In this document: positions 7,007 to 16,054 of the stretch, one piece after another
Layout: every line of letters starts with the position of its first letter
Position numbering within the stretch: position 1 is the first letter of the stretch
NCBI RefSeq assembly: GCF_024436035.1
Contig: NZ_JANFNG010000050.1
Location: 1 to 32,308, forward strand
DNA: 32,308 nt
Direction: 5' to 3'
Source: Streptomyces humicola
Lineage (GTDB): Bacteria; Actinomycetota; Actinomycetes; Streptomycetales; Streptomycetaceae
Program-made: the position numbers and the translations under genes
The notes under the pieces: model-generated
Database searches by the model: none
Seen by the model: the letters and a program-made list of their open reading frames with translations, nothing else
What the model was told of the DNA's origin: nothing

Positions 7007-7938
7007 CCGAATCGAGTGCATCGACACCCAGAGCATCGGCGTCGCCGAACCGCCGCACCGTCTTCCTGCTGGCGCACACCGGCAGGCCTGCCGCCGTGCG
7101 CAGCGCCTCGCGCGTCGTGCAGGGGCTGCTCCGCTGCGGGATAGGGGTCCGGATCCTGCAGGAGGAGGCGGGAGACCTGCCGTTGCCGCCGTCGGTCGAC
7201 GTGGTGCCGCACGAACCCGATGCCGTCGACGGCTGCGAGCTGCTCGTGGTGCTCGGCGGTGACGGAACGCTGCTGCGCGGCGCGGAGTTCGCCCGGCGTT
7301 CCGGCGTGCCGATGCTCGGTGTCAACCTCGGCCGCGTCGGCTTTCTCGCCGAGGCGGAGCGCGACGACCTCGACAAGGTCGTGGACCGGGTGGTCACCAA
7401 GGCGTACGAGGTCGAGGAGCGGATGACGCTCGATGTGCTCGTCCGCGAGGACGGCCGCGTCGTGCACAGCGACTGGGCGATGAACGAGGCGTCGGTCGAG
7501 AAGCGGGCGCGGGAGCGGATGATCGAGGTCGTCACCGAGGTGGACGGCCGGCCCGTGTCGGGGTTCGGGTGCGACGGAGTCGTGTGCGCGACGCCGACGG
7601 GTTCGACGGCGTACGCCTTCTCCGCCGGTGGGCCGGTGGTGTGGCCCGAGGTCGAGGCGCTGTTGATGGTTCCTATCAGCGCGCACGCACTGTTCGCCAA
7701 GCCGTTGGTCACCTCACCGCACTCGGTGCTCGCGGTCGAGGTGCAGCCGAAGACGCCGCACGGCGTGCTGTGGTGCGACGGCCGTCGTACGGTCGAGCTG
7801 CCCGCCGGCGCCCGTGTGGAGGTGCGGCGCGGTGCGGTCCCGGTGCGCCTGGCTCGCCTGCACCACGCGTCGTTCACCGACCGGCTCGTGGCCAAGTTCG
7901 CGCTGCCGGTCGCGGGGTGGCGCGGCGCACCGCGGTAG
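7003..7938 (+). CDS. nadK: NAD kinase
   Basis: 311-residue ATP-dependent NAD kinase that makes NADP in the cytoplasm. The diagnostic GGDGT motif is at residues 85-89 (LGGDGTLLRGA). It is followed by LGVNLGRVGFLAE, the nucleotide-binding MNEASVEK segment, and the conserved GDGVVCATPTGSTAYAFSAG-type loop. The start is a TTG at 7003 that overlaps the tlyA stop (TTGA). It is supported by GGAGG at 6991-6995, 7 nt upstream, and no ATG or GTG fits as well. The first 20 residues are a Ser/Ala-rich extension before the conserved RRTVFLLAHTG. The length is typical for actinobacteria (about 300). Confidence 0.95.
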   Translation: MTESSASTPRASASPNRRTVFLLAHTGRPAAVRSASRVVQGLLRCGIGVRILQEEAGDLPLPPSVDVVPHEPDAVDGCELLVVLGGDGTLLRGAEFARRSGVPMLGVNLGRVGFLAEAERDDLDKVVDRVVTKAYEVEERMTLDVLVREDGRVVHSDWAMNEASVEKRARERMIEVVTEVDGRPVSGFGCDGVVCATPTGSTAYAFSAGGPVVWPEVEALLMVPISAHALFAKPLVTSPHSVLAVEVQPKTPHGVLWCDGRRTVELPAGARVEVRRGAVPVRLARLHHASFTDRLVAKFALPVAGWRGAPR

Positions 7939-8062
7939 TTCCCGGACGGTACCCGGGCTCCCGGAGCGCAGCGAGCCCTCGCAGACGATCACGGTGGACC
8001 ATTACGCTCGCTTCATGCCCAGAATCTCCCCAGAGGGGTCCAGCACTCGCCGAGAGGAAAAC

Positions 8063-9820
8063 GTGCAGCTCAGCGCGGTGGAAAGGCCGCATCTGGAGGA
8101 GATGCGGATACGTTCGCTCGGCGTCATCGACGACGCCGTGGTCGAGTTGTCGCCGGGGTTCACCGCGGTGACCGGTGAGACGGGCGCGGGCAAGACGATG
8201 GTCGTCACCAGTCTCGGCCTGCTGCTCGGGGGACGCGCGGACGCCGCACTCGTACGGGTCGGGGAGAAAGCCGCGGTCGTCGAGGGGCGTATCGCCGTCG
8301 GGCCGCACTCTCCCGCCGCGGTCCGTGCCGAGGAGGCGGGTGCGGAACTCGACGACGGCGCACTGCTGATCAGCAGGACCATCTCGGCGGAGGGCCGCTC
8401 GCGAGCACACGTCGGCGGACGTTCCGTGCCCGCGTCACTCCTCGGCGAGCTCGCCGAGGACCTCGTGGCAGTGCACGGACAGACCGACCAGCAGGGGCTG
8501 TTGCGCCCCGCCCGGCAGCGGCAGGCGCTGGACCGCTACGCGGGCGACGCCGTCGCGGGACCGCTCGCCGAGTACGCGACGGCATACCGCCGGCTGCGCG
8601 AGGTGTCGGCGGAGCTGGACGAGCTGACGACGCGCGCCCGCGAACGTGCCCAGGAGGCGGACCTGCTGCGGTTCGGACTCGACGAGATCGCCGCGGCCGA
8701 ACCGCGGGCGGGTGAGGACACCGAACTCGCCGCGGAGGCCGAGCGGTTGGGGCACGCCGAGGCGCTGGCATCCGCCGCGTCCGCTGCGCACGGCGCGCTG
8801 GCCGGCAACCCCGAGGAGCCGGAGGGCGTGGACGCCACCGCACTCGTCGCCGGGGCGAGCCGTGCGCTGGAGGCCGTACGCTCCCACGACCCGGCGCTCG
8901 CCGCGCTCGGCGACCGGCTCACCGAGATCGGCATCCTCGTCGCGGACATTGCGGGAGAACTCGCCGGATATGCTGACAATCTGGACGCCGACCCGCTGCG
9001 CCTCGCCGCGGTCGAGGAGAGGCGGGCGGTGCTCGCCCAGCTGACGCGCAAGTACGGCGGGGACATCAGTGAGGTGCTGGCCTGGGCGGAGCAAGGTGCG
9101 GTGCGGCTGGCCGAGTTGGACGGCGACGACGACCGGATCGGCGAACTCGGCCGGGAGCGGGATGCGCTGCGCGCCGAACTCGGACAGCTCGCACAGGCCC
9201 TGACCGATGCGCGCAGCGAGGCGGCGGAGCGATTCGCCAAGGCGGTGACCACGGAACTCGCCGAGCTGGCCATGCCGCACGCCCGCGTCACGGTGGAGCT
9301 CCGCCAAAGCGACGACCCGGACGGCATCGAGGTGGACGGACGCACCGTCGCCTTCGGCGCCCATGGTGCCGACGAGGTCGAATTGCTGCTCGCCCCGCAT
9401 CCTGGGGCACCGGCGCGCCCCATCGCCAAGGGCGCCTCCGGGGGTGAGCTGTCTCGGGTGATGCTCGCCGTCGAGGTGGTCTTCGCGGGCTCCGACCCCG
9501 TGCCCACCTACCTGTTCGACGAGGTGGACGCGGGCGTCGGCGGCAAGGCGGCGGTGGAGGTCGGCAGGCGGCTCGCACGGCTGGCACAGTCCGCCCAGGT
9601 GGTGGTCGTCACGCATCTGCCACAAGTCGCGGCGTTCGCCGACCGGCAGCTGCTGGTCGAGAAGACCAACGACGGCGCGGTGACCCGCAGTGGCGTGCGG
9701 GTGCTGGAGGGGGAGGAGCGGGTGCGCGAACTCTCCCGCATGCTTGCCGGCTTGGAGGATTCGGAGACGGCGCGGGCGCATGCGGAGGAGCTCCTCGCGG
9801 CCGCACGTACCGCGCGGTGA
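8063..9820 (+). CDS. recN: DNA repair protein RecN
   Basis: 585-residue SMC-like ATPase that works in double-strand break repair with RecA. Walker A is GETGAGKT at residues 38-45. Long heptad-rich coiled-coil segments occupy about residues 150-370, including the conserved LRFGLDEIAAAEP. The ABC signature is ASGGELSRVM (Ser459), and Walker B is YLFDEVDAGVGG (Asp486). VVVTHLPQVAAFAD is the H-loop region. I chose GTG 8063 because AGAGGA at 8053-8058 sits about 5 nt away. ATG 8015 lacks a ribosome binding site, and GTG 8078 or ATG 8102 would also keep the conserved MRIRSLGVIDDA start. It lies 124 nt after nadK and may have its own promoter. Confidence 0.94.
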   Translation: MQLSAVERPHLEEMRIRSLGVIDDAVVELSPGFTAVTGETGAGKTMVVTSLGLLLGGRADAALVRVGEKAAVVEGRIAVGPHSPAAVRAEEAGAELDDGALLISRTISAEGRSRAHVGGRSVPASLLGELAEDLVAVHGQTDQQGLLRPARQRQALDRYAGDAVAGPLAEYATAYRRLREVSAELDELTTRARERAQEADLLRFGLDEIAAAEPRAGEDTELAAEAERLGHAEALASAASAAHGALAGNPEEPEGVDATALVAGASRALEAVRSHDPALAALGDRLTEIGILVADIAGELAGYADNLDADPLRLAAVEERRAVLAQLTRKYGGDISEVLAWAEQGAVRLAELDGDDDRIGELGRERDALRAELGQLAQALTDARSEAAERFAKAVTTELAELAMPHARVTVELRQSDDPDGIEVDGRTVAFGAHGADEVELLLAPHPGAPARPIAKGASGGELSRVMLAVEVVFAGSDPVPTYLFDEVDAGVGGKAAVEVGRRLARLAQSAQVVVVTHLPQVAAFADRQLLVEKTNDGAVTRSGVRVLEGEERVRELSRMLAGLEDSETARAHAEELLAAARTAR

Positions 9821-10014
9821 ACGGCGGCGTGGAGGGCGTTGGCGCCCACTCGTACGGGTGACGGCGCGCAACGGCGCACCAGCCGGCCATGCCGCGGCGA
9901 CTGCCAAGTGTCGTACCCGACTGGCATTCTGGGATTCCGCGGCGGACACCCGCCCGCCGCGTCGGCCGTTCCTCGCCACCCCCGCCACGAATCCCTTCAG
10001 GAGCCGCACCCCGC

Positions 10015-11154
10015 GTGAGCAGCATCCAGACCCCGGTGCCGGGGCCGTTGCGCGCCGTCCAGGTACTGGGCGCGACAGCGGCGGCGCATGTGTGTTCGCT
10101 GGCCGGCGGCCTCGCCGCGCGCGGGGTCGAGGTGACGGTGTGCGGTCCTGCCGAGGTGATGGACGCCTACGGCATGTGCGGAACGGGCGCGCGGTTCGCG
10201 CCTGTCGAGACGGCGGCACCGCCCGGCCCCCGCACCGATGCGATGGCCGTCGCCGCGCTCCGCAGCGCCTGCGCCGGCGCAGACGTGGTGCATGCGCACG
10301 GGCTGCGCGCCGGGTTGCTCACCTCGCTCGCGCTGCCCCGTATGCGTCGCCCGGCGCTCGTCGTGACCTGGCATGGCGGCAAGCAGTCCGGCGGTGCGCG
10401 GTCGGCCATGACCAGGCTGCTGGAGCGGCGGGTGGCGAGGACCGCCACGGTCGTGCTCGGGGCGTCGTCCGATCTCGTCGACCGGGTGCGCGCCCTGGGA
10501 GCGCGGGACGTGCGGCTCGCGCCCCTCTCCTTCCCCGCGCCGCGCACCGAAGCCGACCGCCCAGCCGAGGACACCGAACGGATGCACAGGAAGATCCGCG
10601 AGGAACTCGGCGCGGCCGACCGGCCGTTGATCGTCGCGGTCGGGCGCCTCGAACCGGACCAGGGCCACGGGCTGCTGCTCGACGCCGCACTGCGCTGGCG
10701 TGCCCTCGACCCGCAGCCGCTCGTCGCCGTCGCCGGTGAGGGCAGGCGGCGCCAGGCCCTGCAGCGGCGGATCGACGCCGAGGAGCTGCCGGTGCGGCTG
10801 CTCGGGCGCCGCGACGACCTCGCCGACCTCCTCACCGCAGCCGACCTGGTTGTGCTCGCCGGGCGCGGAGGCGCCCACCCGCTCATCGCCCAGGAGGCCC
10901 TCTACGCCGGTGCACCGCTCGTCGCCACCGCCTCAGGCGGCCTCCCCGAGCTCGTCGGCGAGGCCGCCGTCCTGGTCCCGGACAAGGACGCGGACGCGCT
11001 CGCCGGCGCAGTGGCCTCGCTCATCGCCGACCCCGGCCGCCGTGAGCGGCTCTCGGCCGCCGGCCGCGTCCAGGCCGCGAGCTGGCCCACGGAGGACGAC
11101 ATGGTGGCCCAGGTCCTCAGCGTCTACGACGAGTTGGCCAGCCGCAGGCCGTAG
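10015..11154 (+). CDS. GT4-family glycosyltransferase
   Basis: 379-residue GT-B fold glycosyltransferase, probably cytoplasmic or peripheral. The N-terminal Rossmann domain has GATAAAHVCSLAGGLAARGV in place of a glycine-rich loop, then ADVVHAHGLRAGLL and the VVTWHGGK motif. The C-terminal GT4 domain has LIVAVGRLEPDQGH, PLVAVAGEGRRRQALQ, a DLADLLTAADLVVLAGRG segment and PLIAQEALYAG. The usual first Glu of the EX7E motif is a glycine here, which is atypical. The acceptor and donor are unknown; nearby genes do not form a polysaccharide cluster. AGGAG at 9999-10003 precedes the GTG at 10015 by 11 nt. An upstream in-frame ATG at 9889 has no ribosome binding site. It ends 23 bp from the convergent GH15 stop with no obvious terminator between them. 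Confidence 0.85.
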   Translation: MSSIQTPVPGPLRAVQVLGATAAAHVCSLAGGLAARGVEVTVCGPAEVMDAYGMCGTGARFAPVETAAPPGPRTDAMAVAALRSACAGADVVHAHGLRAGLLTSLALPRMRRPALVVTWHGGKQSGGARSAMTRLLERRVARTATVVLGASSDLVDRVRALGARDVRLAPLSFPAPRTEADRPAEDTERMHRKIREELGAADRPLIVAVGRLEPDQGHGLLLDAALRWRALDPQPLVAVAGEGRRRQALQRRIDAEELPVRLLGRRDDLADLLTAADLVVLAGRGGAHPLIAQEALYAGAPLVATASGGLPELVGEAAVLVPDKDADALAGAVASLIADPGRRERLSAAGRVQAASWPTEDDMVAQVLSVYDELASRRP

Positions 11155-11177
11155 CGCCCCTCAAGGCCGGGGGCACA

Positions 11178-12998
11178 CTAGCCGCCGTATGCGCCGCACG
11201 CCGTCAGCCGCAGCGCCGTGTCGATCATCGGCACGTGGCTGAACGCCTGCGGGAAGTTGCCGACCTGGCGCTGCAGCCGCGGGTCCCACTCCTCGGCGAG
11301 CAGCCCGAGATCGTTGCGCAGCGACAGCAGTTTCTCGAAGAGCACCCTTGCCTCGTCCACCCGCCCGATCATCGCCAGATCGTCCGCGAGCCAGAACGAG
11401 CAGGCCAGGAACGCACCCTCGTCACCGGGCAGCCCGTCGACGCCCTCCTCCGCGCCCTGCGTCGGGTACCGCAGCACGAAGCCGCCGTCGACCGTCAGCT
11501 CCCGCTGGATCGCCTCGATGGTGCCGATCACCCGCTTGTCGTCCGGCGGCAGGAAGCCCACCTGCGGGATCATCAGCAGGCTGGCGTCCAGCTCCTTGGA
11601 GCCGTACGACTGCGTGAAGGTGTTGCGCTCCTTGTCGTATCCCTTGTCGCACACATCGCGGTGGATGTCCTCGCGCAGGTCGCGCCAGCGCTCCAGCGGC
11701 CCGTCGACCTCGCCGGACTCGATGAGCTTGACGGTGCGGTCCACCGCCACCCACGCCATCACCTTCGAGTGGACGAAGTGCCGACGCGGACCGCGCACCT
11801 CCCAGATGCCCTCGTCCGGTTCGTGCCAGTGGTCCTCGAGGTACTGGATCAGCTTCAGCTGCAGCAGGCTCGCGTAGTCGTTGCGCGACAGGCCCGTCAT
11901 GTGCGCCAGGTGCAGCGCCTCGCTGACCTCGCCGTAGACGTCGAGCTGCATCTGGTGCGCGGCGCCGTTGCCGACCCGCACCGGAGTCGACCCCTCGTAT
12001 CCGGGCAGCCAGGTCAGGTCCGTCTCGCCCAGCTCGCGCTCGCCCGCGATTCCGTACATGATCTGCAGGTTCTCCGGGTCGCCGGCGACCGCGCGCAGCA
12101 GCCACTCGCGCCACGCCCGCGCCTCCTCGCGGTAGCCGGTGCGCAGCAGCGACGACAGGGTGATCGCGGCGTCCCGCAGCCAGGTGAAGCGGTAGTCCCA
12201 GTTGCGGACCCCGCCGATCTCCTCGGGCAGCGAGGTGGTGGGGGCGGCGACGATACCGCCGGTCGGGCCGTAGGTGAGCGCCTTGAGCGTGATCAGCGAG
12301 CGGACGACCGCATCGCGGTACGGCCCGTGGTATGTGCACTGGCCGACCCAGTCCTGCCAGAACTGCTCGGTCGCCTCCAGCGCGGCCTCCGGCTCGGGCA
12401 TCGCGGGCGCGTGGTGGTGCGAGGCCTGCCAGCTGATGGTGAAGGCGACGCGTTCACCGGGCGAGACGGTGAAATCGGCGTAGGTGGTCAGGTCCTGCCC
12501 GTAGGTCGGGACCTCTGTGTCCAGCCACACCGAATCCGGTCCTGCGACGGCGACGACCCGTCCCTCCGGCGCCTGCGGATCGGTGACCTTGTGCACCCAC
12601 GGCACCACCCAGCCGTAGGAAAAGCGCATCCGCAGCGCCGAGCGCATCGGTACCCGGCCGCTGACGCCCTCGACGATCCGGATCAGCTGCGGGGCACCGT
12701 CGCGGGGCGGCATGAAGTCGGTGATCCGGACCGTGCCCCGCGGGGTGTCCCACTCCGACTCCAGGATCAGCGAGTCGCCGCGGTAGCGGCGCCGCGTCGC
12801 CGCGGGCGGCCCGTCCTCGGGCGCGTACGACGGCCCCAGCCGCCAGTAACCGTGCTCGTCGGTACCCAACAGGCCCGCGAAGACGGCAGGGGAGTCGAAT
12901 CGGGGCAGGCACAGCCAATCGGCGGTGCCGTCCCTGCATACGAGGGCGGCGGTCTGCATATCGCCGATGAGTGCATAGTCCTCGATGCGCCCGGCCAC
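11178..12998 (-). CDS. glycoside hydrolase family 15 protein (glucoamylase/trehalase type)
   Basis: 606-residue GH15 enzyme with no signal peptide, so intracellular. An N-terminal beta-sandwich domain begins AGRIEDYALIGDMQTAALVC and includes GTADWLCLPRFDS. The catalytic (alpha/alpha)6 barrel begins near the RNWDYRFTWLRDAA motif. Likely catalytic acids are Glu400 in the GIWEVRGPR segment and Glu569/Glu570 in LAEEWDP, followed by GNFPQAFSHV. Mycobacterial proteins of this type act as trehalases, others as glucoamylases or glucodextranases. Trehalose hydrolysis is the likeliest role, since Streptomyces stores trehalose in spores, but that is inference. The GTG at 12998 is chosen because GGAG lies 6 nt upstream; longer frames to 13004 or 13067 lack proper spacing. 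It is transcribed divergently from pyrG. Confidence 0.9.
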   Translation of the reverse strand: MAGRIEDYALIGDMQTAALVCRDGTADWLCLPRFDSPAVFAGLLGTDEHGYWRLGPSYAPEDGPPAATRRRYRGDSLILESEWDTPRGTVRITDFMPPRDGAPQLIRIVEGVSGRVPMRSALRMRFSYGWVVPWVHKVTDPQAPEGRVVAVAGPDSVWLDTEVPTYGQDLTTYADFTVSPGERVAFTISWQASHHHAPAMPEPEAALEATEQFWQDWVGQCTYHGPYRDAVVRSLITLKALTYGPTGGIVAAPTTSLPEEIGGVRNWDYRFTWLRDAAITLSSLLRTGYREEARAWREWLLRAVAGDPENLQIMYGIAGERELGETDLTWLPGYEGSTPVRVGNGAAHQMQLDVYGEVSEALHLAHMTGLSRNDYASLLQLKLIQYLEDHWHEPDEGIWEVRGPRRHFVHSKVMAWVAVDRTVKLIESGEVDGPLERWRDLREDIHRDVCDKGYDKERNTFTQSYGSKELDASLLMIPQVGFLPPDDKRVIGTIEAIQRELTVDGGFVLRYPTQGAEEGVDGLPGDEGAFLACSFWLADDLAMIGRVDEARVLFEKLLSLRNDLGLLAEEWDPRLQRQVGNFPQAFSHVPMIDTALRLTACGAYGG

Positions 12999-13549
12999 GT
13001 ACATCTCCAGTCGAACAGCTGAACAACCCCGAGAGTCGTTCGATTTCCAGGTGTGGCGAAATTCCACGAACCTTGCTCCGGTGCCCCGAGGAGTCGCGTC
13101 CCTCCACCACTACCAGTAGTACTAGTGCTTGGTGAAAAAGGGGGACGCAGCTGTGATGGAGCGGGCGGTGGATGGTGCCGTGCCGGTCGGCTCGCTTGGG
13201 AGTGTCCGAGCAGAATACGACGTCGGGGCGGGGGGTGCGCGAGTGACGAAGGTCGCATGGTGCGCCGGTCGGGTGAGCGTAGCGCCCTCTGTCCCCGTCG
13301 CGCGGCCCGCCGACGGAGTCGGCTGATGTCACTGCTGCTCGCTCGTTCCTCGCTCGGGCGTCAGCCCGCTGTGCCCGTCGCGCGGTCCTCCTGCTCGCTC
13401 GTTCCTCGCTCGGGCGTCAGCCCGCGAGAAGGACGTGCCACTGATACCCTGGTAGCCCGTGGGCCGGTGGGCTGAACCACTGAACCGCCACGACGGCTCG
13501 CCCGCACCAGGGCCGTCCGACTCCACCTCGCGACCACGGGAGCCCCCTG
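12999..13549. other. 551-bp divergent intergenic region, GH15 / pyrG
   Basis: This region holds the promoters of both divergent genes, but no textbook -35/-10 pair stands out. A TAGTACTA palindrome lies at 13117-13124. A 35-bp perfect direct repeat occupies 13335-13425, and a related TGTCCCCGTCGCGCGG / TGTGCCCGTCGCGCGG pair lies at 13290-13305 and 13370-13385. TACCCT at 13445-13450 could be a -10 for pyrG, weakly. Short open frames (for example 13053-13475 and 13129-13326 plus, 13329-13556 minus) lack ribosome binding sites, and I do not consider them genes. Confidence 0.6.
13335..13425. repeat. 35-bp direct repeat, two perfect copies, 56-bp period
   Basis: Positions 13335-13369 and 13391-13425 are identical over 35 bp. 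The core reads GCTCGCTCGTTCCTCGCTCG followed by GGCGTCAGCCCGC. The intervening 21 bp (13370-13390) includes TGTGCCCGTCGCGCGG, which itself resembles 13290-13305. The unit contains repeated CGCTCG tracts. From memory, sequences like this recur between Streptomyces genes, so it may be a dispersed intergenic repeat. Confidence 0.85.
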
Positions 13550-15271
13550 TTGGCACTGCCTCACCCTGGCAAGAACCAGACGACCAAGCACCTCTTCGTC
13601 ACCGGGGGCGTGGCCTCCTCACTCGGCAAGGGCCTCACCGCCTCGAGCCTCGGCGCGCTGCTCAAGGCACGTGGCCTGCGGGTCACGATGCAGAAGCTCG
13701 ACCCGTACCTCAACGTCGACCCGGGCACCATGAACCCGTTCCAGCACGGCGAGGTGTTCGTCACCAACGACGGGGCCGAAACCGATCTTGACGTCGGCCA
13801 CTACGAGCGTTTCCTCGACGTCGACCTCGACGGCTCAGCGAATGTGACCACCGGGCAGGTCTACTCCTCCGTGATCGCCAAGGAGCGCCGCGGCGAGTAC
13901 CTGGGCGACACGGTCCAGGTGATTCCCCACATCACCAATGAGATCAAGTCGCGCATCCGGCGGATGGCCACCGAGGACGTCGACGTCGTGATCACGGAGG
14001 TCGGCGGCACCGTCGGCGACATCGAGTCGCTGCCGTTCCTGGAGTCGGTGCGCCAGGTACGCCATGAGGTCGGCCGCGACAACGTCTTCTTCGTCCACGT
14101 CTCGCTGCTGCCGTACATCGGCCCGTCCGGCGAGCTGAAGACGAAGCCCACCCAGCACTCGGTCGCGGCGCTGCGGAACATCGGTATCCAGCCGGACGCG
14201 ATCGTGCTGCGCGCGGACCGCGAGGTGCCCACGGCGATCAAGCGCAAGATCTCGCTCATGTGCGACGTGGACGAGGACGCGGTGGTCGCCGCGATCGACG
14301 CCAAGTCGATCTACGACATCCCCAAGGTGCTGCACGCCGAGGGCCTGGACGCCTACGTGGTACGCCGCCTCGACCTGCCGTTCCGCGACGTCGACTGGAC
14401 GCAGTGGGACAACCTCCTGGAGCGCGTCCACAACCCCGCGCACGAGGTGACCGTCGCGCTGGTGGGCAAGTACATCGACCTGCCCGACGCCTATCTGTCG
14501 GTGACCGAGGCGCTGCGCGCGGGCGGTTTCGCCAACAACGCACGAGTGAAGATCAAGTGGGTCACCTCCGATGACTGCAGGACGCCTGCCGGTGCCGAGC
14601 GGCAGCTGGCGGACGTGGACGCGGTCTGCGTGCCCGGTGGCTTCGGCGACCGTGGGGTGGAGGGCAAGGTCTCGGCCATCACGTACGCCCGTGAGAACCG
14701 CATCCCGCTGCTCGGCCTGTGCCTCGGCCTGCAGTGCGTGGTGATCGAGGCGGCCCGCAACCTCGCCGGGATCACCGATGCCAATTCCACCGAGTTCGAC
14801 TCGGCGACGGCCCACCCGGTGATCTCCACCATGGCCGAGCAGCTCGACATCGTGGACGGCAAGGGCGACATGGGCGGCACCATGCGGCTCGGCCTGTACC
14901 CGGCGAAGCTCGCCGAGGGTTCTATCGTCCGTGAGGTGTACGGCGGCGAGCCGTACGTCGAGGAGCGGCACCGCCACCGCTACGAGGTGAACAACTCCTA
15001 CCGGGCCGAGCTGGAGAAGAACGCGGGGATCGTCTTCAGCGGCACCTCGCCCGACAACAAGCTCGTCGAGTACGTCGAGTACCCGCGCGAGGTGCACCCG
15101 TACCTCGTCGCCACTCAGGCGCACCCGGAGCTGAAGTCCCGCCCGACCCGCCCGCACCCGCTCTTCGCCGGGCTGATCAAGGCCGCGGTGGCCCGCCAGC
15201 AGGGCGTGACGGCGGAGCCGTCGGCCGCGCCGGAGGAGACCGCGGTGCCCGCCCAGGCGGTGAGCGAGTGA
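13550..15271 (+). CDS. pyrG: CTP synthase (glutamine hydrolysing)
   Basis: 573-residue enzyme converting UTP, ATP and glutamine to CTP. The N-terminal synthetase domain begins [20 protein letters not shown] (P-loop), followed by [20 protein letters not shown] and the [16 protein letters not shown] allosteric CTP/UTP site. The C-terminal class I glutamine amidotransferase domain has nucleophile Cys391 (LLGLCLGLQ) and the His525/Glu527 pair in [10 protein letters not shown]. The last 30 residues are an Ala/Pro/Glu-rich tail seen in many actinobacteria. The start is a TTG at 13550 with GGGAG 7 nt upstream; no alternative ATG fits the conserved N-terminus. The stop overlaps the GTG of the Nudix gene (GTGA), so the two form an operon. 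Confidence 0.97.
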   Translation: MALPHPGKNQTTKHLFVTGGVASSLGKGLTASSLGALLKARGLRVTMQKLDPYLNVDPGTMNPFQHGEVFVTNDGAETDLDVGHYERFLDVDLDGSANVTTGQVYSSVIAKERRGEYLGDTVQVIPHITNEIKSRIRRMATEDVDVVITEVGGTVGDIESLPFLESVRQVRHEVGRDNVFFVHVSLLPYIGPSGELKTKPTQHSVAALRNIGIQPDAIVLRADREVPTAIKRKISLMCDVDEDAVVAAIDAKSIYDIPKVLHAEGLDAYVVRRLDLPFRDVDWTQWDNLLERVHNPAHEVTVALVGKYIDLPDAYLSVTEALRAGGFANNARVKIKWVTSDDCRTPAGAERQLADVDAVCVPGGFGDRGVEGKVSAITYARENRIPLLGLCLGLQCVVIEAARNLAGITDANSTEFDSATAHPVISTMAEQLDIVDGKGDMGGTMRLGLYPAKLAEGSIVREVYGGEPYVEERHRHRYEVNNSYRAELEKNAGIVFSGTSPDNKLVEYVEYPREVHPYLVATQAHPELKSRPTRPHPLFAGLIKAAVARQQGVTAEPSAAPEETAVPAQAVSE

Positions 15272-15900
15272 GCGACAGGCTCCATGACACCCCGGAGGAA
15301 TGGCCGGTCACCGGGACCGAGAGGCCGTTCCAGGGCAGGGTGACCGGCGTGCGCACCGATGTGGTGACCATGCCCGACGGCAGCCGGGTACGGCGCGACT
15401 ACCAGACCCACCCCGGGTCCGTCGCCGTCGTCGCCCTCGACGAGCGGGGGTGCGTGCTCGTCCTCAGGCAGTACCGGCACCCGGTACGGCAGAAGCTCTG
15501 GGAGATCCCGGCCGGACTGCTCGACGTCCCGGGCGAGCACCCACTGCAGGCCGCCCAGCGCGAGCTGTACGAGGAGGCCCACGTCAAGGCCGCCGACTGG
15601 CGCGTGCTCGTGGACATCTACAGCACGCCCGGTGGCTCCGACGAGGCGATCCGGATCTTCCTCGCACGCGACCTGGCCGCGGCGGAGGGCGAACGGTTCG
15701 CGGCCGCGGAGGAGGAGGCCGAGTTCGAGTACGCCCGCGTCCCGCTGGACGAGCTGGTGCGCGGGGTTCTCGCCGGTGAACTCCACAATTCGTGCCTCGC
15801 AGTAGGCGTGCTCGCGCTGCGCGCGGTGCTGGGCGGCGACGGCGTCGAGGCGCTCCGCCCGGCGGACGCGCCGTGGCCCGCGCGGCCGTACGAAGCCTGA
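15268..15900 (+). CDS. Nudix hydrolase (ADP-ribose pyrophosphatase-like)
   Basis: 210-residue Nudix hydrolase. The Nudix box reads [18 protein letters not shown] followed by YEEAHV at about residues 91-114, fitting GX5EX7REUXEEXGU. The usual glycine near the end is replaced by His, but the metal-binding REXXEE residues are intact. The upstream IPAG equivalent ([12 protein letters not shown]), the [17 protein letters not shown] segment and the [19 protein letters not shown] segment match ADP-ribose pyrophosphatases, which hydrolyse ADP-ribose to AMP and ribose 5-phosphate. Actual substrate is inferred. Its GTG start overlaps the pyrG stop by 4 nt with no good Shine-Dalgarno sequence, so it probably depends on coupled translation. 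Confidence 0.92.
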   Translation: MSDRLHDTPEEWPVTGTERPFQGRVTGVRTDVVTMPDGSRVRRDYQTHPGSVAVVALDERGCVLVLRQYRHPVRQKLWEIPAGLLDVPGEHPLQAAQRELYEEAHVKAADWRVLVDIYSTPGGSDEAIRIFLARDLAAAEGERFAAAEEEAEFEYARVPLDELVRGVLAGELHNSCLAVGVLALRAVLGGDGVEALRPADAPWPARPYEA

Positions 15901-16054
15901 GCATGGTGTGATGAACGGCTGATCCGGTGGGGTGATTATCCACGCGATTCGTCGCGTCGACGCCGGTCGGGCCCGTCCCCCGTCAACTAGTCTCTTGCTC
16001 TCCCCGTACGCAGCGGTGACGGGCATTTGTGCGCAGGCAGACGGGAGTTGGCCG

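Noticed and set aside
9834-9847. Small hairpin after recN (GGGCG-TTGG-CGCCC)
   Set aside because: Only a 5-bp stem with no U-tract; too weak to call a terminator.
8435-10219. 594-residue leftward frame overlapping recN
   Set aside because: It opposes a clear RecN with all ATPase motifs; its Arg-rich translation shows no family signature.
13443-13455. GATACCCTGGTAG, identical to a universal 16S rRNA segment
   Set aside because: Only 13 bases match; flanking sequence does not resemble 16S rRNA, so it is a chance identity, not an rRNA fragment.
13053-13475. Open frames in the GH15-pyrG gap (also 13129-13326 and 13329-13556)
   Set aside because: No ribosome binding sites, low-complexity composition, and they run through the 35-bp repeats.
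13835-15157. 440-residue frame antisense to pyrG
   Set aside because: Shadow of a well-recognised CTP synthase in high-GC DNA.
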